Shown here piece after piece: positions 46,185 to 59,300 of a DNA stretch of 64,000 nucleotides. Where the stretch lies: assembly GCA_020055645.1 (NCBI GenBank), contig CM034546.1, positions 63,736,001 through 63,800,000 of the forward strand, given 5' to 3'. The translations under genes were made by a program, and so were the position numbers. Source of the stretch: Tomocerus qinae. Lineage: Eukaryota > Arthropoda > Collembola > Entomobryomorpha > Tomoceridae. The notes beneath the pieces were generated by a model. The model was not told the origin of the DNA. It made no database searches and saw only the letters and a list, made by a program, of their open reading frames with translations. Each line of letters starts with the position of its first letter. The first letter of the stretch is position 1.

Positions 46185-46625
46185 TTATATATTATATTCA
46201 TGTATTGTATTTTGTAGTACTTCGAATATTTTATAGATTCCCCAGATGGGGGAATTTTAGCAACACTTTGCAATTTACTACAAAATACAATACACTATAT
46301 GAATATTATTATACACAGGATGCACACAAAGATTATAACTTTGCAAGGTACAACACAGAGTCATTTGTTAATGTTTGAATCGGTTTAAAATTATTAAAAG
46401 TAGAATGAATATGATTCCGTTGTTGTACCTTGCAACATTAATTTTTTGTGTGCATTCTGTGTATTATATTCATGTGTTGTATTTTGTAGTACTTCGAATA
46501 TTTTATAGATTCCCCAGATGGGGGAATTTTAGCAACACTTTGCAATTTACTACAAAATACAATACACTATATGAATATTATATTATACACAGGATGCAGA
46601 CAAAGATTATAGCTTGGCAAGGTTT
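46185..46625. repeat. Two tandem copies (about 275 bp apart) of a palindromic MITE-like unit
   Basis: Copies lie at about 46187-46340 and 46463-46615. Each is an inverted repeat with arms containing tgtattgtattttgtagta and tactacaaaatacaatacac around the centre ttccccagatgggggaa. The flank (acaaagattata, ttgcaaggt) is duplicated too, so a segment including the insertion was tandemly copied. Confidence 0.7.
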
Positions 46626-46649
46626 AATTACGGAATTTTATAATTTCAG

Positions 46650-46972
46650 AGAAGTGTGCAACATGTAACTATGTGATTGAACACGAAATGCCAGAATTGG
46701 TTGGAAAAGATGATGAAGAATGGTCATGGTGTGAAGGGTGTCATGTCGCCCCTGTGAGAACTAATTTTATGTGTTGCATGATCTGCAATACACCCACCGA
46801 CGCTGGATTGACACTTGCAGCTCATGCTGAGCATAAAATGCAGGTAGATGACTTGCGTGAAAAGTTGAAAATGGAAGATGAAAAGCTTCGAGAATATTTA
46901 CTTATGTCGAAAAAAAGGTGGTCCCTGTTGCTGTGGAAGATGCAATGGAGTGATTTCATTTCCAAGTTTTGA
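46650..46972 (+). CDS. Small Cys-rich protein fragment, unknown
   Basis: After a good splice acceptor (ttataatttcag, ending 46649) the frame reads EKCATCNYVIEHE, then WSWCEGCH and CCMICNTPTD, and a charged helix (VDDLREKLKMEDEKLREYL). Three CxxC-type pairs suggest a zinc-binding ribbon. It ends at 46972. I do not recognise the family. The frame lies just beyond the DIRS relic and could be its last exon, a transduced host exon, or an unrelated small gene. Confidence 0.35.
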
Positions 46973-48130
46973 AATCCTAGTTTTGAAATTTTGAATAAAA
47001 TTTTTTTTTGAATATTCAAGCGCCCTGTTATTAACCCCGTCCGTAGGACGGGTAACCTTACTCGTCACTAATAACTATATAACTTTTTGAGTACTTAATT
47101 ATCCGGGCCTTGCTGATATATTATAACCACGTTCAAATATGGACAAGTCTTTCATTTTACTTGAGTGCTTAGAGATGTGAAATTAAAATTTTTAAAGACT
47201 TTAGTGTAATTCTTAGTCCAAGGGACTAAGAATTGTCTTTGTTTAATAGTCCTTTGCGTCTTCGAAACTTGAAAAGGAAGAGGCAAATAGCTACTAAATT
47301 TATTGAAATCAACAAAAATTCAAATTTGATTATTTAGGTGTATTAAAATCAACAAAAATTCAAATTTGATTAATTAGGAGTATTAAAACCAACCAATATG
47401 ATTTCAATGCCATAATACCAATGTCTATAAATTATTGTTGATTATCAAAATCAACAGAAAATCAAAATCGGTTAATACTGGTTATCAAAACAAAAGGAAT
47501 TCGAAAAATCTAAATTTGCTATCAATTTGATAAATGCGAAATAGAGTCAATTTCGGCCTGGTTATCAATGGTTATTTTCTGGTTTTATTTACGTTATTAT
47601 AAAACCTTAAATTTGGTAGAACAGGAGCTCAATATTTTATATTATCAGGGAAACAATTTATAGGAAACACAATTGAAATTTTTATGGCCCATTTTCTGGT
47701 TTGACTATCAAATAAACACAAAGTGAGCGCGCAGTATCTCAGCAACCTTTCGACCGATATAAACCAAAATCACGTTCACTCCGCACGGCAGCATTACTGC
47801 CTTCACCGCATACACGGAATCCATTTTTCTTCTTGTTTACGGATGTTTTCTTCCTTTTTACTGTTTTCTTGCGTCCAAATCCCAATTGATTGACCTTCTT
47901 AACTTTTTTTGCTGTCTTCTCTTGCCCTACCATTTGGACAGTGAAGGACTTTGACCGACTTACGTTCTTTTTAATGGATTTTATCCTTTTTCTTACACTT
48001 TCTGTTTACTGATAGGGATAGCGCAAGGTGCTAGTTGTAGACCCAAGCCTCCTCCATACATTACTGGTTTTTCCATTTCTTATCTTCAGTATCTTTTGGG
48101 ACGAAACCGTAAAGTGACGTGAGACTCTCG
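46973..48130. other. AT-rich spacer with a 53-bp tandem duplication
   Basis: The phrase aaaatcaacaaaaattcaaa occurs twice (about 47307 and 47347) as part of a direct repeat. A short hairpin cccgtccgtaggacggg lies at about 47037-47053. A Lys-rich minus frame at 47739-47933 might belong to the relic at its right but has no clear domain. Confidence 0.4.
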
Positions 48131-48572
48131 TTAAGCAATTTCTTGAAAAGCGTAAGACAGTATTGATACGCTGATATCGGAAATATCGGTCTTTATTACA
48201 GGATGGTACTCAATATTGTCATATACCAAAGAGTACTTGTAGGGATGATCTTCAAAGTTAATTACCTTAAAGGCAGGAATATATTTGCCATTCACGGTGT
48301 AGGAATCCATTAAGTACCGACTTTCAATCAAAACTGGTTAATTCAAGCTTATAAAACCCCCCTTTCAATACTTCGGGATCGAAGTCGTGGGCAGGTGGTA
48401 TGGTATTATATGCTTTAGATATTTCAAATATCTCGTCCAAAAATGATTTATGATATCCTTTAGAGAAAATGGACTTGAACTTATAATATACCTTCTCTCC
48501 TACTTTATACTTAGGTTTCTTGGGGGCAGCTGGAGATTCGAAGGTGGAAGAACGGAAATTTATGTCGTCCAA
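48131..48572 (-). pseudogene. Integrase C-terminal tail fragment, Polinton/Maverick-like
   Basis: The minus frame 48572-48324 reads PKYKVGEKVYYKFKSIFSKG, then FLDEIFEIS, and ends GGFYKLEL. This is the SH3/chromo-like tail of integrases found in Polintons and related elements (K-x-VGD-x-V, F-x-KG, FxI, G-x-FY-x-x-EL). The next frame (48331-48131) starts anew and is not recognised. No catalytic core is left. Confidence 0.42.
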
Positions 48573-48721
48573 ATTTTATGTTTATGTAATAGTGGAAACT
48601 TCTCCCACCTTCCTTATATACCTAGACTCATTATCAAACATAAAACCAATCCATTCTCAAAATATTTTAACCTAAAAAAGTGAGTTTTTCTTGAAAATAA
48701 GAGATAAAAATTGGTACCTAC

Positions 48722-48961
48722 ATGTCTCAACAAGCTCAACCCGTTGGGATGGACTGCTCATCGCAAGATAACCACGTGATCAACGAAGCACCACAATCAA
48801 GCGACACACCTAACCTAAGTATTATTGAATTTTTGCGAACTGAAAAACAGCTGACACGACACCGAATACAGAAAAACTTAAAGGTAAACGTACAAGGATG
48901 GCCTACCCACACACGGCCGATCTTGTTGAGAGATACAAAATGCATTTGGTGGACCAGATGA
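48722..48961 (+). other. Short hypothetical frame of 79 residues
   Basis: Starts ATGTCTCAACAAGC in a reasonable context and is open to 48961. No domain recognised. It may belong to the same mobile-element relic as the integrase tail on the opposite strand. Confidence 0.2.
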
Positions 48962-49408
48962 CGAACCACGTACTTTAAGTTTAAGTCAATTTTTCAGTCT
49001 TGACGTAAATAAACCTGCTTCCTTGCTAAAATTTCAATTATATGTCTCTAAATTTTAATTATATCTGAACCTTGGATTTTTGGATTGGTAGATCAGAGGA
49101 TCTACCCCTCCCGCCGCCATTCCAAGACTTTGTGTCCATTCGCAGTAATGCCATTAAAGATGAACAATTGTGACAAGCACTGCAGCAAGTTGTGGAATGG
49201 CAATTCTAGTAAACGTATGTAATATAGTAATTGTCAAAACTATAGAAATAACAAGCATGTGGATTATTATATTGTTAAAAGAACAAAGAATTAATGTAAT
49301 ATTTGTAGCAATTAATACTTGTTTAAATCAAAAAAAGATGTTACAACTGCGATGACTTTGTTAGAAGAAAGCCTTCTTGAAGTAGTAATTAAGTATGAAA
49401 ACAAATAA

Positions 49409-50950
49409 TTTTCGGTGGAGATTTTAATTGCAGAATTGGCAGAGGTGGATATTGTGATGTGTATTTCGGCACACATGTTCTAGAAGTAAGAATCTCTCAG
49501 GATACTAAGATGGACTCTTGGTATCAGGGGTAAGACTCTCCTAAATTTTCTGGAGAATATGCGTTTGGTAGTACTAAATGGTCGCTGCCCAGCTAATCGG
49601 TCGGGTGCATTTACTTTTTCAACATCACAGGGTAGAACTGTTAATGACATAGTTTGTGTTAATAACTGTTTTATTTCCCATGTTTTGGATTTTAAAATCA
49701 TCGATGACATTGGTCTTTCAGACCACAACATTTGCCAGGTTTTACTGGAACCCGTTGCTCTGTCTCTCCGGCGAATGAATTACTCAGTTATAAAGTAAAT
49801 ACTTGGTAACTGAGTAGGTGCGAGCTTAATAGTCCTGAGTCAACGAATGGTAACGTAAACTTAAAACACGATTACATTGCTAGTGCAAGAAAAGAGTCAA
49901 TTAGAAAACGGAAAAAGTCTGGGAACAGACGGAATAACTTTCTGAAAAACATGCCTGCATGGCTACAAGAGGTGTCACTTGACCTTTTCAATGAAATGCA
50001 TATATCTGAGTGCGTCCCCAATAAGTGGTCAGTGATTGAGGTTGCATTAATTTACAAAAAAGACGACCCAAAAAACCCAAGGAACTATACAGGAAACTCT
50101 TTGCTGAATACCTTGCTCAAAAGGTTTACGTTTATAATTTTAATGAGATTGACTGTATTCGCAGAGAACAACAACCTAATGCTGGAAACATAAGCAGGTT
50201 TTGGAAACAGAAGGGGGTGTGACGACCACACATTTGCTCTTAATGCCATTATTCAGTATAGCATCCGTTACCCAAATAATGACGTCCATGCGGCGTTCGT
50301 CGTCAATAAATTTTAATTTACTGTGGCAGACCTTAGAAAAGCTGGGAGTGAGCTCGAAAATTTAAAAAATATTCCTATCTCTTTACCGTAAGGCAACAAT
50401 GACCATAAAAGCTTTCGATGGCCCCACACACACATGTTAAAAGTCACGCAAGGCTTATTACAGGGCGAATGTGCTCGGCTAATTGTTCTCGTTATACGTA
50501 CAGGATTTGAAGGACGTTTTTGAAAAAAGTACATTCTCTAAAGTCGACATTTAGGGTGGGAAAGGAATTCATATCCTGATGTACGCAGATGACTTAAATT
50601 TGCTTCGAGCATCAGCTAGGTCCAACCAACTGAAATTAAACTTCCTGAAACGCTATTGGGGCAAAAAACAGCTCAGAGTCAACATAACAAAAACAAAAAT
50701 AATGGTGTTCAATAGGGGTGGGCAACTAAAGAGAAAACATAAATATTTTTATAATGATCGAAGCTAGAGATAGTGAAGTCCTTCACCTATCTTGGTGTTG
50801 TGTTTTCTGCATCGGGACTATCAAAATGTTCAGCTCAGGACTTTGTGAGAAGAGCCAGTGTAGAATTACGCATTGTATGGTCCAGTATTGTAAAATCAAA
50901 AATGGATAGTTGGAACTCAAGATCGAGAATCTTTTCTTGCCCATGATTAA
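49409..50950 (+). pseudogene. Non-LTR (LINE) retrotransposon relic: endonuclease and reverse transcriptase
   Basis: The plus strand carries the end of an APE-type endonuclease: GGDFNCRIGRGG near 49415, LVVLNGRCP near 49565, then SDHNI near 49720. A damaged reverse transcriptase follows: VIEVALIYKKDDPKNPRNY near 50030-50090, and the catalytic MYADDLNLL at about 50578-50605, followed by KTKIMVFNRGG. Several stops and frame changes separate the blocks, and the finger/palm part is shortened. Superfamily jockey/CR1/I; I cannot place it closer. Confidence 0.72.
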
Positions 50951-53010
50951 AATAATAAGCTTTGAAAGATGTATTCCTTTCCATATAAGACATGCTCAGT
51001 GATTTTAATTGATATCAGAGAGGATGAATGTAAGTTTGGCCGATTTGGTGAATACCAACTAAAAACATATCTCTTCACTATCACATATTATAATTATGGT
51101 TATATCGTACAGTCCAGATAAAAAGTATGTATATTATAGTTAAATTACAGTATACTTACATTGATAAAATGGAAATGATAAGCGCTTAAAGCTTGGTCGT
51201 GGTTTATGGAAAGTGTGGTCAAAACATAAAGGACTTTGAATCAAATTTTCATACGAAATATATCATATTAAAATTTAGCATGAGGTTAAACATCAATGCC
51301 AACCAATTTAGCAAAATAGGTTTTACCATTGAGTGTAAAACTCCGATTGGTCATATGACTGACTTGTGGAGTGGATTATAACATAACCTATTTCATTTGT
51401 TGGGCAAGACCGTAATAATATTACACCGCAAAGAGAAATGAAATGTGAAAAAAACTCAAATGCAGGCCCAATAACAATTACTTGATTGACTTTTAAATGT
51501 TTCATAAACGAATTGAAGTATATTTAATTTATTTAAAGCAAGTAGTGCTGCTACTCGAAAGGGTAAATTCTGCAGAAATGGAGATATAAAGAGGAGAAGA
51601 TCGATTTTAACCGAATTTACTTTTAGCCATAATATTTCTTAAATAGATTGCAACAAAACGCAACCCTGGTTTTGTATTGATGTAACCATCTACCTATCTG
51701 TATTAAAATGTATTTTATTACCTATTATTACTATCTATTACTTATTATCTACGTTCGTATAGATATGTGACTTATAATAATAATATGATGAATTATTTCA
51801 TTGTAATATTATAAAGTAGCTCTGCTTTCAGGGCGTGTTACCTGCCATGCCATGTAATTTAAAATGGCCGATGCATACTGATAAAAGAGGTAAATTATGA
51901 TTTTAGGCACTCTTTTGTAGTAAACCAAACTACTTAGGTCCGCATCACCAGGAGATTTGTTTTTTTGCAACTAAATCTTAAAAAAAATAATGACTAAAAT
52001 TAACGTAACTGAACTTTCTCCATATTATTAGTGGCTGTCTTCCTTTTCGTCCTCTCACCAGCAAAACTATACAGTATAACTAAATATACCCGTGTCAAAA
52101 AGTGTACATCGAGCGTATCAAATTAAAAATATGCTATCGATTAGCCAGTGGTCAAAAAAGTGATTAGATACTCACAGAACTGAAAGCAGAATACTTGATT
52201 CACACAAACGTAAATGTTTTATCAACAAATTTTTGTAAGTGGTCACTATACAGTTTCGTTACTTACGTAACAAAAAAATGTAATTCATAATTCATCGGCA
52301 GAAACATCATTTCTTCAGTGCTGAGTGTGGAAATCGTTGCGTTGAACGTGAAGGGAGATAATCGTGTTGGTGACTCAGACAGCGGCGTGAACGCTGGCGA
52401 CATGCTAATGAGCGATAAGGCCTATTGAAGATCTGAGCTTGTATCCTGTCCAACAGTAATTATCGCTTGGCAAGTAATGCTTTTCTTACTAGCCTAAATT
52501 TGTCGCACGTATCTACCGCTTTGCATCCCATGACTGATTTCCAAGTTCTTCGGCAAAAGACAAGCAGTGTAGCACCAGTGATATCGTCTAGTCTAAGGTC
52601 CCCACTCTAGCACAGTGTCTACATGCTCAACTAATTGGCCTTTTTACGATTCTGTTATCACAAAGCTAACCTGGAATCTCCGCGTATACTGGATTATACG
52701 CGTAAATCTTGTAAGGGTTTACAATATCTACTTATTACATTTATTATATTACTTGTATTATAATATTGGATGAATTGTTTGGTTATGTTTATTAACTTCT
52801 GTATTGTTTGAGTGAAATGTGATTGCGCTAAGCTTCGATATCTCCTTCGGTGTCGACTGGAGCTTCGTTAGGGTCTCTCAATATGGGGCTATAGTAACAC
52901 AATTTGTTTTTCTGTTAGTACGAGTATAATAGTATTAATAATCTATATGGGTCGATCCTCCTGAGGATACAATTTATGTTTAATAATTTATGTATTACCA
53001 ATTTACTGTC
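50951..53010. other. AT-rich spacer
   Basis: No gene recognised. Short frames at 51193-51505 on both strands are chance. Confidence 0.4.
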
Positions 53011-53019
53011 TGTATATTA

Positions 53020-53168
53020 TATTAGAGGCTCTTTTTTCTGTACTGTTTTTTGCTTCTAATGTAATATCTCAAATTCCCTCATCCTTACATTTTATGTAAG
53101 TTTGGATCAGGGCTCATTACATCCTCGAGCACAATGGTCTGTTGAATAAATAAATAATAATAATAATA
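53020..53168 (+). mobile_element. 3' end of a LINE with a microsatellite tail
   Basis: The phrase cctcgagcacaatggtctgt followed by tgaataaataaataataataa is the typical end of a non-LTR element: short 3' UTR, then an AAT/AAAT repeat in place of poly-A. It is separated from the LINE relic at 49.4-50.9 kb, so it may be a different copy. It ends about 140 bp before the first exon of the CARD gene. Confidence 0.5.
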
Positions 53169-53310
53169 TCATATTTCTGTTATAGGGAAGCCAAACAAAC
53201 CTGAAATTAACGCTGATTTCCAAAAGAAGGAGAGGGTGATTCTATGGAAATTACTAGTGACACAAAGCAATGTTTATAATTAAAGCCCACAAAAATTGAC
53301 GGACTTTAAA

Positions 53311-56300
53311 ATGGAAAAATTGTTAAATAGAAATTTAGTTGACCTCACTGAGAAGTTGTCCGGTTTGACTTCGGTGCTCAACCGGTTAATCCAACATGAA
53401 ATAATCACACAAGTCGAAGCTAATATCATTGTAAGTTTCCACATAATTTATTTACTTTAAACAAAATGTTTGAACTGGATTATTAAAAAATATTCAATCT
53501 AAGCAGAAAAGCAAGACAACTGATATTGATGCAAATACTGAGCTGATGACCATTTTAAAGAAAAAACATGACAGGGTATTGCCCACATTTTGCCAAATTC
53601 TTCGCGACACCGGAAACAGCCATTTAGCCGACCAAATTGTCAAAAGTAAAGAGTTGGAAAACATTGAATGCAGCGATCATTACAATATGCCTGGACCTTC
53701 AAACTGGCCAAGATTTTCACATTCACTTCCGTCGGAAGATGTTCAATATAAAATACACATGAGTAAATCTGTGCGGGAAAAATCGCCTCAAAAAGTAACT
53801 TTGGTACCGACTTCCAAAATTGCAACTGCAGCATCGTCATGGAGCAGCCCTGCCATACAAAATAACTTGGGTACCACTACAATTAACCATAGGGGAGATC
53901 GCTGTCGGTTGTCCCGTGCTGTCGGTTGTCCGACTACCATTATTTGGAATAATACTTGTTAGTATGAACTGGGATTTATAGCATACATACAAGTTTGTTT
54001 AATGGAAACTGACACAAAATATTTTTAAAATCGGTTGGGAAATATGGCTACAAAAAATAAAATTCGGATTTTGAACTTTAAAGTAACTTTTTCATAGTCA
54101 GCAAAATTTTTATTAAAAACTGACGTGAATAATTTTGAAAGATAATAATTTTTTGACTACAAGTACTGATATTCAGGATTAAAATTTGATAATAATTTTA
54201 AGTTATTGTTTATACCCCTTCCAGGGAAAATTGGTCATTATTAAAATGGGCAAGTGCTGTCGGTTGTCCGACTAGTGCATGCTGTCGGTTGTCCATATTA
54301 AAACTAATGGTTAGAAAACAATAATACCACTTTTTTAAATTAATTGTTGTAAATAATGGTTTTGTTAAGATAATATGCCAACTCTACGTTTTTACAATTT
54401 AATTATCTAACATTAGTGTCTTGGATCAAACGAAAACACTGTTTTCTTCTTTGAGTTAGTATTTTCATTCGTTTTCATCTTTTTTTAACCGAAAAAAAGT
54501 TGCAAAATCCTTGAAAGTTTATACATATGTTTTTGAACATAAAACCATGACTTTTATAAAAATTTGAATTTGGTTTTATTGTTTGTTAGCTATTAATCTT
54601 AACTCGGACAACCGACAGCACTAGCGCTGTCGGTTGTCCGAAAATAATATTTTCAAATAAAATTAATTTTTCCCTACATTGAGGGATATGTGGTTAGTGA
54701 TATTAATTACGTCTGTACCTAAGATCCCAATAATTAAAATGTATAAAACACATTTATGAAAAATATTAAGGGTTAATTATAAAAATTATCGAAGTAAAAT
54801 CTCGGACAACCGACAGCACTCTCCCCTACAATTTATCAAGGAGATAAAATGTTTATAATAATACCAGAATAATTACATCTTAGATAAAAAGTGGTGGCCA
54901 GAAGAAAAACGTCTGGTTAAGTCATTTTACGAAAGAAAACTGAACGGACAATTGGTGGTTGACAAATTGTACTCGATGTTAAAGGAAAGTAAGACCACAG
55001 TGATCACTCAGGAGACATTAGTCGTATCAGGATTGGGAGGCATAGGAAAGACATCCATCGCTAAGTCGTTTGCAAATCATTACCAAAATGAATATAACCA
55101 CATTATTTGGATTGATTGTGGTGAAGGAAGTCTTGTTAAATCCTTCGAATCGTTGGCCAGAGATCTAAATGTAGAATATAGATCAGAACTAAACCTAAAA
55201 GAATTGGCACAAAAGAGTTTTGCCCTACTTGGAGGACTGAAGTGCTTAATAATCTACGATAATGCCGAATGCTATGTAGGCAATGAGGGAATTCGTGATG
55301 TCCTGCCCAACTCTGAACGAAACGCTAATCTCCATACGATAATAACATCAAGGAATCAAGATTGGGGAACAGCAACTGGCTATGGAAAGATCAATAAATT
55401 TTGCATGAATGTTTTCAGTGGGGAGGAGAGTTTTCAATTCATGAAAAACTCCCTCGAAGATAAATCAAATTTTAATGACCCACTGATTAGAAAACTTTGC
55501 TCACTACTTGGCCATCTTCCGTTGGCTCTACAAATTTCTGTGGCGACATTGAACAACCATGCGATAACCATTGCCGACTACATTGAACAAATAATCGACG
55601 ACGATGAAGATTTAATAAACGATGAACGTTTATTTGATGACTACGAACGCACAATTAACACAACTATGAAAATATCATTAGATCAAATAAAAATTGGAAA
55701 TGGCGGTAGAAATGCTTACAACATTCTAATTACATTTGGTTACATCCAACCCGATGACATTGAATTATCGTTTCTGCAGACAGTTGAAAACCTATCCTAC
55801 CCACAAGTAAAAAATGCAATATGTTTGCTTGAAAGGTTTTCTTTGGTCACGAAAGAAACCAAAATTGGAAAGAGAGGCCGAGAATCAACTTACGTCAGCA
55901 TTCATCGTCTATTACAGCAGGTCATAAGATACAATGGCAAGAAAAGTGAAAAAGAGGTTTTAAGAAAAATCTTATCTTTAGACAGGTACATCAATTACAA
56001 ATTAATCCCTTACACTTTCGCTGAAAAACACAAAGACTTGAAACAAGAGTTTCATTATTTACGAACGCAGTTGATTGACCAAGTGAAACTAGAGGATTTA
56101 CACAAAGAAAGGAGATTCGTTGAAGCAGCAGATTTAGCATTAATAATCCATGAGACCTTCAGCATGACAGAATTGCCTAAAGAATATTTGATATCCAAGT
56201 ATAATCACGCAGTTTGTTTGGAGAAGTCTGGGCAGAAAACTAAGTCCGTTGATGTTTTCATGTCTCTGTCTGGGGAATTGCATGATGTGGAGATGAACAA

Positions 56301-59300
56301 TTGTGATGAAATAAGCAAATCCTGGACAATTGATGAAAACGACGAAATTCAGCTCCATTTAAAATCATTAAGCGATACGATTCCCAACAAAATTATAATT
56401 AATAACTGCATTGATCTGTGTCAACAAAGCGCGGATGATTTACTTCAATTTTATAGATTGTGTGAAAATCAATTTGAAAACACTTTTCCTAAAATGCAAG
56501 CGTTTAACTACGACCAACTATTAATAATGCTTCATTTAGGATTAATGATTTCGGATGAGAAAGACTCTCTGTTAATTGGTAATGAATTTGTTGATGCTAT
56601 AGGTTTATACACATGCGAGAATTACTCCGTTGACTTTTCAATATGGTTGCACTTTTCTTCCAAGTTGCTAAAAGTGGCTATTAAATTGATATCTCAAATA
56701 CAAAATGAGAACAGTTCAAATTCAAAAACGGTGACAAAGTTATTTTTTGTATCACGAAAATATATTTTTCGAATTGAAAGTGAACAATTTCAGAAGAACC
56801 CCTCGAGATGCAAGCTGATTTGCGACGTTTTTCAGACTTTGATTGATAAAGTGAAGAATTTAAATGCGCTTGAAATTCTACATAATATCATCTCATATCT
56901 TAACTTTATCATAAAAACAGAATCTGGTGTTGCAGCGGACATGAAGGAATTTACTCCACCTCTGTATTTAGGTAATTTCTTATAATTGTGTAAACATAAA
57001 ACAACATAACTTATAATGACATTTTAAGGTGATGTATTTTTGATAAACTGACAAAAGCAAAGAATTCTTGATGGTATTAGGATATGCATTTTAGTTTTCT
57101 GAATGGACCTCGAAAACAAAAGGATTGAAAGATAATTAGACAATGAAAGTTCTCGCTCGACTCGGCTCACCGAGGTATATGCGTACCTAGTGAAGGAGTG
57201 CACACTGTGTATAATCAAGTGGACTAGCGGACATAATGGCGCAATGTATTGAGTAATGACTAAGGACTAGGAGATGGTTGGTTGAAGAGCATGAATTAAA
57301 CATTGTAAAGTAGGACACAAGTAAATAAAACACATATACTCAAAAATTAAACAATTAAAATTTATTTTTAAATCAGCAGTCTTAAAAATATAAAAGCGAT
57401 TTGCTTCAACAAACTTGCACAAAAACGACATTTTCGTATAAATGCGAGTTGCGTCGACAAAGTCGCAGTAAAAATAACATTTTCGTATAAATGCGAGTTG
57501 AGTCGACAAAGTCGCAGTAAAAATGACATTTTCGTATAAATGAGAGTTGAGTCGACAAAGTCGCAGTAAAAATGACATTTTCGTATAAATGCGAATTGCG
57601 TCGACAAAGTCGCACAAAAATAACATTTTCGTCACAACTCGCACTTCTACGAAAATGTTGGTTTTTGTGCGAGTTTGTCGACGCAACTCGCACTTATACG
57701 AAAATGTCGGCTTTGTGCGAGTTTGTCGAAGCAACTAATATTTATACGAAAATGTCGTTTTTTGTGCGAGTTTGTCGAAGCAAATCGCTTTTATAATTTT
57801 TAAAACTGCTGATTTAAAATTAAATTTTAATTGTTTAACTTTTGAGTGTTTTGTGTTTTATTTATTTGTGTCCTACTTTACAATGTTTAATTTATGCTCT
57901 TTAACCATCTCCTATTCCTTATACTCAATAGTCATTATACTCAATACATTGCGCCATTATGTCCACTTGATTAGACACAGTGTGCACTCCTTCACTAAGT
58001 ACGCATATACCTCAGTGAGTCAAGTCGAGCGAGAACTTTCATTGTCTTCTTATCTTTCAATCTTTTTGTTTTCAAGGTCTATTCAGAAAACTAAAATGCA
58101 TAACCTAATATTAGAAAACTGTTATAAAACTTTAGGAGTACCATGGAAAATAACTCATTCTGTGTTATACAGACACTTATCTAGAAATTTGTTCAAGGGG
58201 GCGGAAGCAAAAATTATACTAAAAACATTTTGCAATTTTCGGCCATTTTTGAGAAAAAAATTCTCTTGTTTTCAGATTTAGGGGGCGCTGCGCCCCCCCC
58301 CCCCGCCCCTTACTAAATTAATTTACGTAAAATACATGCTTGGTGTTATATACTGTCATTAGATTTATATTTTGAAAGAATTCAAAATATTTTAACATTA
58401 AGATTCTAATTTAACTATAATATTAAAAAAAATTTTCAACTTTTTTGCCTCTTATATTGGATTTAGATCTGTGATGCCCAGTTATTTAAACTATTGTTAA
58501 AGCCACTATTATTTTTTGATTAGATGAATACGGCTATCAAAAGACACCATCTATTATAGAGGGAAAATTTACGTATATGAAAGCCGATGAAGTTTTCTTC
58601 ACCCGTTTTTCCAATCCAGAATCACTCACGAGTCTCACTTTGGAGAGGATGACAATTTTTATGCCTTATCTGTTGTCTTCAATCGCTCAATGCTGCAATC
58701 TGGTTGAAATTTATTTTCAGAAAATTCGATTTTGGGGTTCATCTATATATAAAACAAGCTTGCCCAAGTTAAAAAGGTATGAAATGAATGTAGATGGTAA
58801 GGGTAGTGCCGAATTTTCTTTAATTGATTATTATACTTGGTTTGGAGGAAGAGAATTGTGCATTTGGACATCTATACAAAATTTAGAATATTATTCAATT
58901 GAAACATATCTTTGTTCCATTAAATCTGACAAACAGTCTCAGATTTTTGAACTTAAGGGAGTCTGGATTAACAAGTTCCATCAACGTCAACTAGGCTATT
59001 TCACCAATATAACCCTGACACTCTGTAAAATTCTTGATGATAATAAGAGTGTGTGTAACTGTCACAATTGTGTTGACAATGCAGAAAGGCCTCTTTCTAT
59101 TGTTACCGAATCTAAGACTGAGAAATGGAATCATTCAGAATTAATGATGGTGAGGGGTGAGGGATACAAAGAGTTAGATTGTCATATAATTGACTTTTGT
59201 AGTTTTTTGGGAGGGAGGAAGTCATGCATAAAAAAGATAGAGTGTTTGAAATATTCTTTCACAAATGAGTCAGGTTATTGTGTTGAATATCAAAATTCAA

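Noticed and set aside
57267-57796. Several overlapping frames and a regularly spaced 49-bp repeat that might suggest a coding repeat or CRISPR array
   Set aside because: Units are contiguous with no unique spacers, sit in a foldback element of a eukaryotic intron, and read in three frames equally well.
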